DNA of 64,000 bases from Polynucleobacter sp. AP-Titi-500A-B4 (GCF_018688095.1 NZ_CP061311.1:2016120-2080119); one strand, 5' to 3'; positions 1-8,197 are shown, numbered from the stretch's first letter. Numbers and translations: made by a program. The notes: generated from the letters alone by a model not told the origin.

Positions 1-573
1 ATTGATTGGCAATGAAATCACTAAAGCCCAAGAAATGACAGCACGGGGATTCATTTTTCGAGATAACTCACCACCCTCAACATAGCCGATGCAAGCACAT
101 ATCCCGCCCAGCACCAACAGACCATCTATATAAGTGAAGCTGCCAGCACTTTTGAGTAACGCATAAATGATCACTAAGGCGGCGCCCAGTAGAGAGACAA
201 GCCAAAAGCCTAAGGAAGGGCGCTCTTTAAAGCGGAGAACTCCGATCACCGTAGTAGCCAATGGCATCATGCCCAAAATAACAGCGCCATGAGAGGAAGA
301 TCCCTCCTTCATCGCAACCGTAGTAAAAATAGGAAAGCCAAATACCACACCCAAAGCGATCACAACAAACTTTGCTAAATCAGCCCTGCTGGGCATTGGG
401 GATTTTGTATATAAAAGATATCCCAATGCGACCAGGCCTGCTAAGCAGGCTCGACCAAAGGCAATAAAGTACGGATCAAAACTTAAGACTGCAATCTTGC
501 TGACTGGTAAGGTAAGACTGAAGATCAAAATGCCGATAAATCCAATCAGCATCCCCTTGCTTTCTTTATTCAC
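1..573 (-). CDS. EamA/DMT-family transporter, C-terminus outside window
   Basis: Reading leftward from a GTG at 573 (or ATG at 552) gives an open frame to the window edge, so the C-terminal part is missing. The translation is a run of hydrophobic segments, beginning MLIGFIGILIFSLTLPVSK and followed by FDPYFIAFGRACLAG and VVFGFPIFTTVAMKEGSSS, the pattern of ten-helix EamA (drug/metabolite) permeases of the inner membrane. Residues such as the FGRACLAG stretch after helix 1 are typical of the family. Substrate cannot be told. It is divergent from the MOSC gene. Family call is fairly safe, function is not. Confidence 0.75.
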   Translation of the reverse strand, partial: MNKESKGMLIGFIGILIFSLTLPVSKIAVLSFDPYFIAFGRACLAGLVALGYLLYTKSPMPSRADLAKFVVIALGVVFGFPIFTTVAMKEGSSSHGAVILGMMPLATTVIGVLRFKERPSLGFWLVSLLGAALVIIYALLKSAGSFTYIDGLLVLGGICACIGYVEGGELSRKMNPRAVISWALVISLPIN

Positions 574-647
574 TATTGCCCTTTATTCACTATTCAATCC
601 ATTGTATTAATAAAGCAGGGCTTGAGGGCTGTAATATACAAATTCTA

Positions 648-1151
648 ATGAAAGCGTCTGCATATATCCAAGCTATCTATATTGCTCCTATGGCAGGAGC
701 GCCCATGGAGTCTGTGATGGATGTAGAGTTAGTTGCTTCTGGCATACAAGGAGATCGCTATGCAAGCAACAAAGGTGCCTACTCCGATACCAGCCCAAGC
801 AAGATACGCCACATTAGTCTGATTACAGCAGCCGGGATTGAGACGGCCAATGAATGGCTTATGGCAGACAATGAGCCCATCTTTAGCGGTGCTGAAACAC
901 GCAGAAATGTTGTACTAGCCAACATGAGCGCTGATGAGCTTAATCAACTTGTAGGTCAAACTTTTTATCTGGGTGAGCTCTTGCTAAAAGGGGTGGAACT
1001 ATGTACTCCTTGTCAAAGGCCGGCTCAACTTCAAAACAAACCCAACTTCATGGAAGCGTTCGAAGGACGCGGCGGCTTGCGCGCAGAAATACTGCAAGTT
1101 GGCACAATCTCGGTAGGAGATGTATTGCAACTAAATAGCAAGGAAGCTTGA
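648..1151 (+). CDS. MOSC domain protein
   Basis: A 167-residue protein made almost entirely of a MOSC (molybdenum cofactor sulfurase C-terminal) domain. Visible family features are GIQGDRYASN near residue 35, the nucleophile region GVELCTPCQRP near residue 120 and the closing RGGLRAEIL. Stand-alone MOSC proteins are related to YiiM/YuaD and are thought to handle Moco-linked sulfur or hydroxylated purine detoxification. I chose ATG 648 over an upstream in-frame start at 576 because the domain begins at once after it. It overlaps the next gene by one base (TGATG), suggesting a small operon with the acetyltransferase. Confidence 0.85.
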   Translation: MKASAYIQAIYIAPMAGAPMESVMDVELVASGIQGDRYASNKGAYSDTSPSKIRHISLITAAGIETANEWLMADNEPIFSGAETRRNVVLANMSADELNQLVGQTFYLGELLLKGVELCTPCQRPAQLQNKPNFMEAFEGRGGLRAEILQVGTISVGDVLQLNSKEA

Positions 1152-1546
1152 TGATTCAGTACCGCGATGATACTCATGTCTCTGCCGAACAAGCGATTGA
1201 TCTTTATATTCGCTCAAGCCTAGGTGAGCGTCGCCCCATTCACAATAAAGAAACTTTTGAGGCCATGCTCAAGAATGCTAATCTCATAATCACCGCATGG
1301 GATGGTGAGAAACTTGTTGGCATTTCGAGAACCTTAACGGATATCGCCTATGTTGCTTACCTAGCCGACCTAGCAGTAGATCAAGACTATCAGCGTGCAG
1401 GCATTGGCAAACAGCTCATTGCAGAAACGCAATCTCGCCTTGGTCCTGATTGCATGATCGTTCTTTTGGCTGCGCCCAAAGCCAATGAATACTATGGGCA
1501 TATTGGATTCGAGCATAATCCGCGAGCTTGGACGCTGAAGAAGTAA
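1151..1546 (+). CDS. GNAT family N-acetyltransferase
   Basis: A 131-residue single-domain acetyltransferase. The acetyl-CoA binding motif is seen as VDQDYQRAGIGKQLI around residue 80, after the strand LADLAV, and the C-terminal NEYYGHIGFEHNP is the usual motif B. The start ATG overlaps the stop of the MOSC gene by one base, so translation is probably coupled. The acceptor substrate cannot be inferred from sequence. Confidence 0.88.
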   Translation: MIQYRDDTHVSAEQAIDLYIRSSLGERRPIHNKETFEAMLKNANLIITAWDGEKLVGISRTLTDIAYVAYLADLAVDQDYQRAGIGKQLIAETQSRLGPDCMIVLLAAPKANEYYGHIGFEHNPRAWTLKK

Positions 1547-1578
1547 TCAGAAAAGCATCGCGCCTTTATCATTGCTAT

Positions 1579-2223
1579 ATGACAATCACTCGATTCTGCT
1601 TAGTACGCCATGGTGAAACCGACTGGAATGTTGAACGCCGACTCCAAGGCCACACTGACATTGGCCTAAATCAGCATGGTGTGGCTCAAGCAGAGCAGAT
1701 GGCAAAAGCTCTGAAAAAAATCAACCTGCAGTTTGATGTTCTTTATACAAGCGATCTTTTGCGAGCTGCGAAAACTGCTAAAGCGATTGAAGACCTTTTT
1801 GGAACAAGCTCAATCACCGACCAAGCACTCAGAGAGCGCCACCTAGGAGCGCTTCAAGGACTCACAATGATGGACGCGCCAAATCGTGAGCCTGAGTTAT
1901 GGGCCATCCATTTACAAAGAGATCTTGAGCATGACATGCGCGGTGGAGAAAGCATCAAACAATTTGCGCAGCGCATTCATGGGGCGCTAGAAAAAATTCG
2001 CCTACAAAACTTAGGCAAAACTATTTTGCTCGTCAGTCACGGCGGCGCTCTAGATATGATGTATCGGCTAGCAAGCAATCAAGCCTTAGAGGCCGAGAAG
2101 GTAGTTGCTGTGCCCAATGCTTCACTCAATTGGATTAGCCATGATGGATCTTGTTGGAAAGTTGATCGTTGGGCAGATACTAGCCATTTACAAAGCCTAG
2201 CTCTCGACAACCTCGACCTATAG
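1579..2223 (+). CDS. histidine phosphatase (phosphoglycerate mutase-like) family protein
   Basis: A 214-residue enzyme of the branch-1 histidine phosphatase superfamily. The catalytic motif is CLVRHGETDWN at residues 6-16, an arginine and glutamate occur in RERHLGALQG (about residues 76-85), and the second catalytic histidine lies in LLVSHGGAL. It forms a phosphohistidine and removes phosphate from a small molecule; CobC/GpmB-like roles are possible but unproven. ATG 1579 places RHG at the usual distance; a longer frame from 1528 overlaps the acetyltransferase. Probably the last gene of the MOSC-GNAT-phosphatase unit. Confidence 0.87.
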   Translation: MTITRFCLVRHGETDWNVERRLQGHTDIGLNQHGVAQAEQMAKALKKINLQFDVLYTSDLLRAAKTAKAIEDLFGTSSITDQALRERHLGALQGLTMMDAPNREPELWAIHLQRDLEHDMRGGESIKQFAQRIHGALEKIRLQNLGKTILLVSHGGALDMMYRLASNQALEAEKVVAVPNASLNWISHDGSCWKVDRWADTSHLQSLALDNLDL

Positions 2224-2235
2224 AACAAGCAGCAA

Positions 2236-2258
2236 CAAAAAGCCACCCTAAGGTGGCC
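2236..2258 (-). terminator. intrinsic terminator
   Basis: The stem gccacc/ggtggc is followed on the minus strand by a run of five T. It would end the transcript of the small gene at 2274-2465. Confidence 0.7.
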
Positions 2259-2273
2259 TGTTAAGAGAGTTGC

Positions 2274-2465
2274 TTATTTTGCAGGGTGCAGTCGATTCTG
2301 ATCGGAGATACAAAAATCGATGATCACATCTGCAAAACTTAAATACCGAGAATTGCTTTTTCTAAAACGATCAATCTCTACGGCAACTTCAGAAACATCG
2401 CCCTTAAATCCAACATCCTCATATCCAGGATGGTATGGAGCCTCTTCAACAAATTTGTTGGTCAT
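2274..2465 (-). CDS. small protein of unknown function, downstream of glycine riboswitch
   Basis: A 63-residue protein with no family I recognise: it opens MTNKFVEEAPYHPGYEDVGF, has a central mixed-charge stretch (VAVEIDRFRKSNSRY) and ends NRLHPAK. There is no signal peptide or membrane helix. An AAGG ribosome site sits seven to eight bases before the ATG and an intrinsic terminator follows the stop, which argues that it is a real gene. A tandem glycine riboswitch on the same strand ends about 170 bp upstream and nothing longer than 16 codons lies between, so this is the likely regulated gene. Function unknown. Confidence 0.6.
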   Translation of the reverse strand: MTNKFVEEAPYHPGYEDVGFKGDVSEVAVEIDRFRKSNSRYLSFADVIIDFCISDQNRLHPAK

Positions 2466-2635
2466 ATATTTACCTTATTCAGCAATCGCTCAAACTCAAT
2501 TGAGCATCTCATAGAAAAGATCTACCTCGGTAGACCATGAAATGGCAGCACTGAAATATTCAAGAAGAATTTTGCATACAAGACTCCCAATAGCAGCCCA
2601 TCAGACACATAATTTATGTGGATGGATGCCGCTCC

Positions 2636-2818
2636 CCCTGTCCCTGATACCTGAGAGATTCACCCTAAGCTTGTCTTAGGGCTTGCTCCTTCGGTGCACC
2701 ATAAAAATGGTGACTCTCCAGACGGCTATTTAGGATAAGCAGTACCTTCCTGTCGGATACCTGAGCGTTCATGGGAGTTTGCGCCTTCGGTGGAGGGCTG
2801 CCCCTCACTCTCCTGCTT
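2636..2818 (-). promoter_or_regulatory. tandem glycine riboswitch
   Basis: On the minus strand two aptamers follow each other. Each shows the family hallmarks: GGAGAG near the 5' side, CACCGAAGG followed by GCAA in the middle, and CTCAGGTA followed by GACAGG at the 3' side. First aptamer is about 2816-2732, second about 2725-2640, joined by a short linker as in cooperative glycine riboswitches. It lies after the TSUP gene on the same strand and reads toward the small gene at 2274-2465. Confidence 0.93.
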
Positions 2819-2880
2819 GAATACATTATATCTTGTTACTTTTAATATTTGACTAATGGCTTATACCAATACGCCCCTAG

Positions 2881-3621
2881 TCAAAGCATCATGAAAAGTA
2901 TTGAAGTACCCGATATGAACATCACCAACTCCATCAGCATCAAGAACTTTTCCTCAGGCAGGGCCAAGACAATTTTTTTGGAAAAAATAGCGCCAATCAA
3001 TACAAATATACCAATCAGTAAGCCTTGAATAATGGCGGTCGCATTCAAAAAACCAAGTTGGTGAAATGTGATGCCCTTAGTGAATAAGATCGATAAGGTG
3101 CTAGCTGCTTCCGTCCCCAAAAAAGCGCCTTTAGTAAGTCCGTATGCCAGAAAGAATGGGGTATTGATCGCTCCCGTTGTTGCAACAATACCAGTGAGAT
3201 AACCAATCAGAGCACCAACCAAGCTCATTTGCCAGAGCTTTAAATAGAAATTCTTTTTACGCATCCATCTGCGAATTGGGATAAGCGCAATCAAGAAAAA
3301 GCCCAAGGTCATCTCTACCATTCTCTCGTTCAGCGCGACTAAAGTATTGACGCCCAATACCACTGCTGGAACTCCAGTGAGGCTATAGACAAAACATACT
3401 CGCCAATTAATCACGCTCCACCACAAAAAAATACGCGAGAGATTAGCAACAGTTGCGACCAATGCAATGATAGGAATGGCCTGAATAGGTCCATAGAAAT
3501 ACACCAGCGCTGGCATCAAAATAATCGTGGTCCCAAAACCAATGACACCGCCCAAAACTCCGGCTCCTAGGCCTAATGAGCCAAGGACTATTCCTTGAAC
3601 AATCAGGTCCGATAAATTCAT
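2881..3621 (-). CDS. sulfite exporter TauE/SafE (TSUP) family permease
   Basis: A 246-residue inner-membrane protein with about eight hydrophobic segments. The signature GVLGGVIGFGTTIILMPALV at residues 22-41 and the second-half copy GYLTGIVATTGAINTPFFL match the pseudo-twofold TSUP fold, whose members move sulfite, sulfoacetate or other organosulfur anions. It lies 22 bp after the ModA-like binding protein on the same strand and is probably cotranscribed with it. No more specific substrate can be given. Confidence 0.88.
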   Translation of the reverse strand: MNLSDLIVQGIVLGSLGLGAGVLGGVIGFGTTIILMPALVYFYGPIQAIPIIALVATVANLSRIFLWWSVINWRVCFVYSLTGVPAVVLGVNTLVALNERMVEMTLGFFLIALIPIRRWMRKKNFYLKLWQMSLVGALIGYLTGIVATTGAINTPFFLAYGLTKGAFLGTEAASTLSILFTKGITFHQLGFLNATAIIQGLLIGIFVLIGAIFSKKIVLALPEEKFLMLMELVMFISGTSILFMML

Positions 3622-3643
3622 GATGAAAACCTAAGGCGGGATA

Positions 3644-4438
3644 CTACCAAGGCAGTGAGGGGAGAAGAGGCTTTAGGCCAGCCTTTTGAATGGTTGGGGC
3701 AGCTTTGGGTGAAGCTAAATACGCAATCAAGTCCCTTGATGCTCCCAGGTGATTGACATTGCTGGTGATGCCGGCCGAAAACAGAACTGTTTTTTGAACT
3801 TCTGGTGGAATCTCGCCGATGAAATCAATTCCTGGTATCGAAATTAATTCACTAACCTGCTGAAAGCCTAACTCAGCATCGCCCCTAGCAACCGCTGTTC
3901 CCACGCGCTCGCTATAAATCTTGATAGCGGTTTTGCTCATCTCTTCGGCAATACCCAGCTTTGGAAATAGCTCGGTAGATAAATATGTGCCGCTTGCGCT
4001 AGCAGAATACGCTACCGATTTTGCATTTAGGAGCGCCTGCTTCAGTGCGGGAACAGTGCTGATATCCGGCTTAGGTGCACCAGCTTTAACTGCAGCCCCA
4101 ATGACAGAGGCAACTAAATCCACTCTAGTCCCTGGCTGGACAGCTCCGCTCTTAATAAAGCCTTCCAATGCAGGTCCTGCCAGAATCAGTACATCAAATT
4201 TTTCATCTCGGGCAAGCCTGGATGGAATCGAATCATGGGCGGCCCCCATTGAAGAGCCGTAAGAAATAATGACTTTGTTAGGCGATTGTTTTTCATACTC
4301 GGGAGCCAGAACCTTAAGAGCATCAGCAAAAGCACCTGATGTGATCACGTGAATCTCTGCAGAAAATATAGGGCCCGCAAAAAATAGAGTTGCAAGAAAA
4401 ATAAAGCTTGAGCTTTTAAGGTTGCGAATCATTTTCAT
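3644..4438 (-). CDS. periplasmic substrate-binding protein, ModA-like
   Basis: A 264-residue exported protein: signal peptide with hydrophobic core SSSFIFLATLFFAG and cleavage near FSA-EIHV. The mature part has the molybdate-binding-protein fold pattern ITSGAFADALKVLAPEYE, then YGSSMGAAHD, FDVLILAGPALE, and YSASASGTYLSTELF. The first ligand-binding serine of true ModA is present only approximately, and no permease or ATPase gene (modB/modC) is adjacent, so the ligand may be another oxyanion or organic anion. Its neighbour is a TSUP permease. The family call is good, the ligand is open. Confidence 0.82.
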   Translation of the reverse strand: MKMIRNLKSSSFIFLATLFFAGPIFSAEIHVITSGAFADALKVLAPEYEKQSPNKVIISYGSSMGAAHDSIPSRLARDEKFDVLILAGPALEGFIKSGAVQPGTRVDLVASVIGAAVKAGAPKPDISTVPALKQALLNAKSVAYSASASGTYLSTELFPKLGIAEEMSKTAIKIYSERVGTAVARGDAELGFQQVSELISIPGIDFIGEIPPEVQKTVLFSAGITSNVNHLGASRDLIAYLASPKAAPTIQKAGLKPLLPSLPW

Positions 4439-4462
4439 TGTTTAATGGCCTGGCTAACTTAT

Positions 4463-5146
4463 TTATATAACTTCCAATACTTTGCTTAATGAATTACCTT
4501 CAAAATTGGGTTTCTCGCCGATCTCCTCAAAGGGATGGCCTAAGCGATTAACCCAAAACACATCATATCCATACCACTTAGCCGCCAATGCATCCCAAGC
4601 ATTACTAGAGACAAATAGGACCTCCTCTCTTTTTACAGAGAAGGCCTTAAGAAGCAATTCATATGCTTGAGGTGCCGTCTTAAATAGACGCACATCCTCA
4701 ATCGTGACGACTTTATCTAGATATGGTTTTAGGCCATTGCTATCGACCACCGTAGAAAGCATCTCTCTACTGCCGTTAGACAAAATTGCCGTCGAGATTC
4801 CACGTTTTTTAATTTCTTGAAGCACAGCCAAACTATCCCCAAAGCCTGTGAGCTTTGCGTATTGATCCATCAACTGCTTTTCGCTTGCCGCATTCAATTC
4901 CAATCCCATACGCTTGCAGACATAGCGTAAAGAGCGAATAGTTAATTCCCAAAAAGGCAGGTAATGCTTACTCCCGCCAGGACTTGGGTCGCTCATGGTG
5001 ACAAGGCGGGTGTATTCAATTTGACGATCGCGCCACATCAAAGACAAGGCTTGGCCATGTCCAGGAAATAATTTTTCTGCCAACTCACCCATGGAGTAGA
5101 CATCAAATAATGTCCCGTAGGCATCAAATGCGATTAACTTATACAT
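4463..5146 (-). CDS. haloacid dehalogenase, type II
   Basis: A 227-residue HAD-superfamily hydrolase. Motif I is AFDAYGTLFDVYSM at the N-terminus with the nucleophilic Asp; motif II is AILSNGSREML; a lysine in RLFKTAPQAYELLL and motif III SSNAWDALAAKWYGY follow. This set is that of L-2-haloacid dehalogenases, which hydrolyse 2-haloalkanoates to hydroxyalkanoates. The ATG at 5146 is chosen since it directly precedes the first strand and has AGG seven bases upstream. A small lipoprotein gene ends 23 bp upstream on the same strand. Confidence 0.9.
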   Translation of the reverse strand: MYKLIAFDAYGTLFDVYSMGELAEKLFPGHGQALSLMWRDRQIEYTRLVTMSDPSPGGSKHYLPFWELTIRSLRYVCKRMGLELNAASEKQLMDQYAKLTGFGDSLAVLQEIKKRGISTAILSNGSREMLSTVVDSNGLKPYLDKVVTIEDVRLFKTAPQAYELLLKAFSVKREEVLFVSSNAWDALAAKWYGYDVFWVNRLGHPFEEIGEKPNFEGNSLSKVLEVI

Positions 5147-5169
5147 AGAGGTCCTAGATGAGATCTTTG

Positions 5170-5322
5170 TTATCGACCCTGACAGGCTACGGGCATTTCC
5201 CATAAGGGCTTGTCCTGGCTGAAATCACAATTCACCCCATCTGGCGAGGTTGTGCTCGCAAGACAGCCAGTCAAAATAAAGGGGGCCACAATAGATAAAC
5301 AAATCCAGATTAATTTTTTCAT
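5170..5322 (-). CDS. small lipoprotein, 50 aa
   Basis: A short frame beginning MKKLIWICLSIVAPF with a lipobox LTGC at residues 18-21, so the mature lipidated part is only about 30 residues (CLASTTSPDGVNCDF and so on) and contains two further cysteines. The ATG has GAGCTCG upstream, a weak ribosome site. It ends shortly before the dehalogenase start and may be translated from the same mRNA. No family recognised; small outer-membrane lipoproteins of this kind are common and usually missed. Confidence 0.6.
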   Translation of the reverse strand: MKKLIWICLSIVAPFILTGCLASTTSPDGVNCDFSQDKPLWEMPVACQGR

Positions 5323-5383
5323 AGCGAGCTCAACAGGTTTGATGGGCTCATTCTCCCATAGTGTTCTGTGCAGCCCATAAATT

Positions 5384-5408
5384 AAAAACCACCCGAAGGT
5401 GGCTTTTT
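5384..5408 (-). terminator. intrinsic terminator after sodC
   Basis: Stem ccacc-cgaa-ggtgg flanked by A and T runs, so it can act in both directions. It lies at the stop codon of the Cu/Zn superoxide dismutase gene. The same stem-loop recurs many times in the window. Confidence 0.8.
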
Positions 5409-5409
5409 G

Positions 5410-5934
5410 CTACTTAATTAAACCGCATGCAATTCTGGGTCCAGAGTTACCTGCTGGCTGTGATTTGTAATCATCCGGATCGCGATGGACCACTACTGAT
5501 CGACCCAAGATGCCATTAGGCCCAGTGTTTACAGCAAAGCCACTTAACTTGGCTGAGTACACTGCATTGCCATTTGCATCTGATTTGATGTTGGGCATAT
5601 CTCCAGCATGGTTTGAGCCACTGCCTGGCATCCCGTGTGCTTTTGTATCTGGATTAAAGTGCCCGCCTGCACTGGTTGCATCAGGAGCAGAACAATCTCC
5701 TTTTTCATGAACATGAAAGCCTTGTTCGGCATTTGGCTTCAAGCCAGAAAAGTTTCCGGTCACCAAAACATCATGTCCTTGCCATACAAAATTAACTGTA
5801 CCTTTTGCATTCGATCCTGAGCGTGAATCTAAAGTTGCGGATGCTTTTTGTCCCGTTCCATGTTCCATTGACTGACAAGCCGTCAATCCAATAACAGCAA
5901 TCGCTCCCATTGCCAATGATATTTTTTTAATCAC
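5410..5934 (-). CDS. sodC: superoxide dismutase [Cu-Zn], lipoprotein form
   Basis: A 174-residue SodC. The N-terminus has a lipoprotein signal (GAIAVIGLTAC), so it is anchored in the envelope. Metal ligands are visible: GFHVHEKGDC (two Cu histidines and a disulfide cysteine), SAGGHFNPDTKAHG (bridging His and Zn His), NHAGDMPNI (Zn ligands), and SVVVHRDPDDY (last Cu His), closing with the second cysteine in RIACGLIK. It removes superoxide in the periplasm. The start is GTG with GGAGATG upstream. A terminator follows directly, so it is probably monocistronic. Confidence 0.95.
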   Translation of the reverse strand: MIKKISLAMGAIAVIGLTACQSMEHGTGQKASATLDSRSGSNAKGTVNFVWQGHDVLVTGNFSGLKPNAEQGFHVHEKGDCSAPDATSAGGHFNPDTKAHGMPGSGSNHAGDMPNIKSDANGNAVYSAKLSGFAVNTGPNGILGRSVVVHRDPDDYKSQPAGNSGPRIACGLIK

Positions 5935-6030
5935 GATCCATCTCCGTTAGTTGACATAGCTACAGAATAGATCTTGCCTGATTCTCAGGCAGGCGCCCAA
6001 GGAAAAATAAAGACCTCTTTATGAGTAGTC

Positions 6031-6132
6031 TTATTGGCCCAAAGGCGCCCGTACATTCGCTGACTGCGTAAATATAGAAAGTGAAAATGCTGCGGCCGCT
6101 AGAGAAATTAAAAACATGATCATCAAACCCAT
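6031..6132 (-). CDS. possible 33-aa membrane peptide
   Basis: A short frame MGLMIMFLISLAAAAFSLS followed by IFTQSANVRAPLGQ, with TAAGG just before the ATG. It would form one membrane helix. It lies in the gap between sodC and the cupin gene. Only the hydrophobic profile and a weak ribosome site support it, and it may be chance. Confidence 0.25.
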   Translation of the reverse strand: MGLMIMFLISLAAAAFSLSIFTQSANVRAPLGQ

Positions 6133-6217
6133 CCTTAGCTGACATACCTCTATAGAATAACCCTGAGTTAGCTTAAGGCAAGCAGATTGACACAACAACA
6201 AAAGACAGAGACTACTC

Positions 6218-6709
6218 ATGGCAGAGATTAATTCAATCATTGACGCTCTAGGCCTTCTGCCGCATCCAGAGGGCGGACACTATCAAGAAGTACACAGATC
6301 GAAGAATGTCATTAGAGAGTCCAATGGTGGTCAAGATAAAAGTGCCTACACCAGCATTTATTATTTACTTTCAGGCAAAGATTTTTCCTCCTGGCATCGT
6401 ATTAAGTCAGAAGAAACTTGGTACTTTCACTTAGGTTGTGACGTGCAGATTTATTTTTTTGATGAAAATGCATTGCTTCAAACCATCCAACTGGGGATGG
6501 ATTCCAATATATTTCAAGCTACCGTCCCTGCTAATACATGGTTTGCAGCAAAACCAGTCAGTAAAAATGACTTCTGCCTGGTTAGCTGTGCAGTAGCCCC
6601 AGGATTTGAATTTTCTGACTTTGAAATTGCAAGTCGCGATCAACTTTTAAAAGAATTTGGGAAATCAACTGAGAGTATTCAACTCATTCAAGATCTCACA
6701 CGAGCATAG
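6218..6709 (+). CDS. cupin domain protein, DUF985 family
   Basis: A 163-residue single-domain cupin. The start LGLLPHPEGGHYQEVHRS, the core YYLLSGKDFSSWHRIKSEETW and the later VPANTWFAAKP are typical of the DUF985 (Cupin_5) family. The histidine and glutamate of the first cupin motif are in SWHRIKSEE. Enzymatic role is not established for the family. It starts divergently from sodC and converges with the MAPEG gene 10 bp beyond its stop. Confidence 0.9.
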   Translation: MAEINSIIDALGLLPHPEGGHYQEVHRSKNVIRESNGGQDKSAYTSIYYLLSGKDFSSWHRIKSEETWYFHLGCDVQIYFFDENALLQTIQLGMDSNIFQATVPANTWFAAKPVSKNDFCLVSCAVAPGFEFSDFEIASRDQLLKEFGKSTESIQLIQDLTRA

Positions 6710-6719
6710 CCTTGATTGC

Positions 6720-7115
6720 TTAAACCAACTTATATAGTGACCAGCCTAAATTCAAAATAACTAAAGAAATTAATGTATTGAATGTGAATTTCATTCCCAA
6801 CACACGCTTACTGAAATCTGGCGGAGGCTGATTGATTCCGACGGCATGTATTAGTCGGCCAATAATAAGCGTGATGCCTGGAATAGCGACCAACCACCAT
6901 GGTGCGCCATTTAATTCGAGACAGGCAATCAAGATGATCCCAAAGGGTACGTACTCAGCAAAGTTACCTTGGGCACGAATCGCTCTCTCAAGATCATCAT
7001 GGCCACCACTTCCCAAGCCAATCTTATTCTTTCTTCTAAGGCTAATCACAGCAAAAGAGAGTCTGATAAAAATGATGGTTAATGCGGAAGCAATGATTGA
7101 GGTAACTATTAGCAT
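6720..7115 (-). CDS. MAPEG family membrane protein
   Basis: A 131-residue protein with four hydrophobic helices. RAQGNFAEYVPFGIILIACLE carries the conserved Asn-x-x-Glu-Tyr of the MAPEG (eicosanoid and glutathione metabolism) family, and GRLIHAVGIN the second conserved stretch. Bacterial members are glutathione-linked membrane transferases or of unknown role. ATG 7115 is preferred over a TTG twelve bases upstream because it has GGAG at good spacing. It is followed by the cupin gene in convergent orientation. Confidence 0.88.
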   Translation of the reverse strand: MLIVTSIIASALTIIFIRLSFAVISLRRKNKIGLGSGGHDDLERAIRAQGNFAEYVPFGIILIACLELNGAPWWLVAIPGITLIIGRLIHAVGINQPPPDFSKRVLGMKFTFNTLISLVILNLGWSLYKLV

Positions 7116-7156
7116 TGGGGGCTCCAAGAGGATTCCCTAAATCATAATCAGAAAAT

Positions 7157-7180
7157 AAAAAACCACCCGAAGGTGGTTTT
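7157..7180. terminator. bidirectional intrinsic terminator
   Basis: A-run, stem ccacc-cgaa-ggtgg, T-run. It separates the small membrane protein gene (7220-7423) from the MAPEG gene. Confidence 0.75.
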
Positions 7181-7219
7181 CGTCGCCATTAGGAGCTGAA
7201 GCCCAAAAAATCTTATCTT

Positions 7220-7423
7220 TTATTTATTGGGCTTAATGGCAAAAGAAAGCCAGCCAAGAAAAATACCGATCAAAATTGACACTATCAACTTTGGAGTCTG
7301 AGACAGCGTCTCACCCGTAGGGAGAATTAAATTAAGCGCAAATGCAATGCTGATCACCATTCCAAAGAAGCCGGCATATTTTGAGATTGCATCTTTAGCA
7401 TCATGAGGTGTAGGCAAAAACAT
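7220..7423 (-). CDS. small two-helix membrane protein, unknown
   Basis: A 67-residue protein (70 if the first of two close ATGs is used). It starts MFLPTPHDAKDAISKYAGFF, has hydrophobic segments at about residues 17-34 and 44-61 and ends FAIKPNK. AAAGG lies nine bases before the chosen ATG at 7423 and overlaps the alternative ATG at 7432, hence the choice. No family recognised. It stands alone between terminators. Confidence 0.65.
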   Translation of the reverse strand: MFLPTPHDAKDAISKYAGFFGMVISIAFALNLILPTGETLSQTPKLIVSILIGIFLGWLSFAIKPNK

Positions 7424-7539
7424 ATCATCCATCCTTTCAATAATAAGAAGGCTCTATTAACGCCGGCCCTATAACTTGAGAGATCACAACAGACTAGACA
7501 TTACATCTGAGCCTAAGTTCGGTCAATAGTTATCAGGAA

Positions 7540-7566
7540 AATAGCCCAACAAGCGGGCTATTGATC
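7540..7566 (-). terminator. intrinsic terminator after peroxiredoxin gene
   Basis: Stem agccc-aacaag-cgggct with flanking A and T bases, about 30 bp downstream of the peroxiredoxin stop. A nearly identical hairpin follows tRNA-Phe at 46942. Confidence 0.65.
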
Positions 7567-7594
7567 AATTTTAGCGAGCCTAGGCTGCCGAATT

Positions 7595-8149
7595 CTAATG
7601 AGTCTTCAAATAATCAATTACCCAGGCTGGATCACTATCGCTTGGGAAGATGGGGTAGTGAACCGCCTCAATCACGCCATTATTCGCAATGAGTGTGACT
7701 CGCTTTAATAATGTCATGCCAGCGGCTACAAAGGTTGGCATATTCAATGCCTTTTGAAATTGATAGTTCACATCGCTGACTACTGGAAATGGGAGATGAA
7801 GTCTATCGGCCATCTCTTTTTGATAGTCCGTAGTTTGAACACTCAAGCCTACAACTTCTGCGCCCAAAGCTTGGAGCTCTTGATAGTGGTCTCTAAATGA
7901 ACAGCTCTGAGGAGTGCAGCCTCTTGCCCCAGGAATTTGATCCCAACCATCTGGCAAAGCAACATTAGGCTGCCCTGTCATTGGATAACAGTAAATAACC
8001 AATTTACCTTTGATATCGCCAAAATTAATGGTCTTGCCATTGGTAGCATTTAAAGCAACATTCGGCAGTTTCATTCCCCTTAAATGATTGGTTGAACCAT
8101 CATCTTGAGGAATCGGAAGATCTGTGGGGAGCTGATTTAGATTTGTCAT
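7595..8149 (-). CDS. peroxiredoxin (AhpC/TSA-like redoxin)
   Basis: A 184-residue thioredoxin-fold protein. VIYCYPMTGQP is the first strand and loop; GARGCTPQSCSFRDHY contains two cysteines five residues apart, the position of the peroxidatic and resolving cysteines in BCP/PrxQ-like enzymes. LGAEVVGLSVQTTDYQKEM and LPFPVVSDVNYQFQKALN are typical redoxin motifs. It probably reduces hydroperoxides with thiols in the cytoplasm; no signal peptide. The usual TPGCT context is altered, so its subclass is unclear. Confidence 0.85.
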   Translation of the reverse strand: MTNLNQLPTDLPIPQDDGSTNHLRGMKLPNVALNATNGKTINFGDIKGKLVIYCYPMTGQPNVALPDGWDQIPGARGCTPQSCSFRDHYQELQALGAEVVGLSVQTTDYQKEMADRLHLPFPVVSDVNYQFQKALNMPTFVAAGMTLLKRVTLIANNGVIEAVHYPIFPSDSDPAWVIDYLKTH

Positions 8150-8197
8150 GAATAAATTCTATACAAAACGAAAGTCCACATATAGGAGAAGGGCAAA

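Noticed and set aside
1528..1578. Upstream extension of the histidine phosphatase start
   Set aside because: It overlaps the acetyltransferase gene and adds residues not seen in the family; ATG 1579 fits better.
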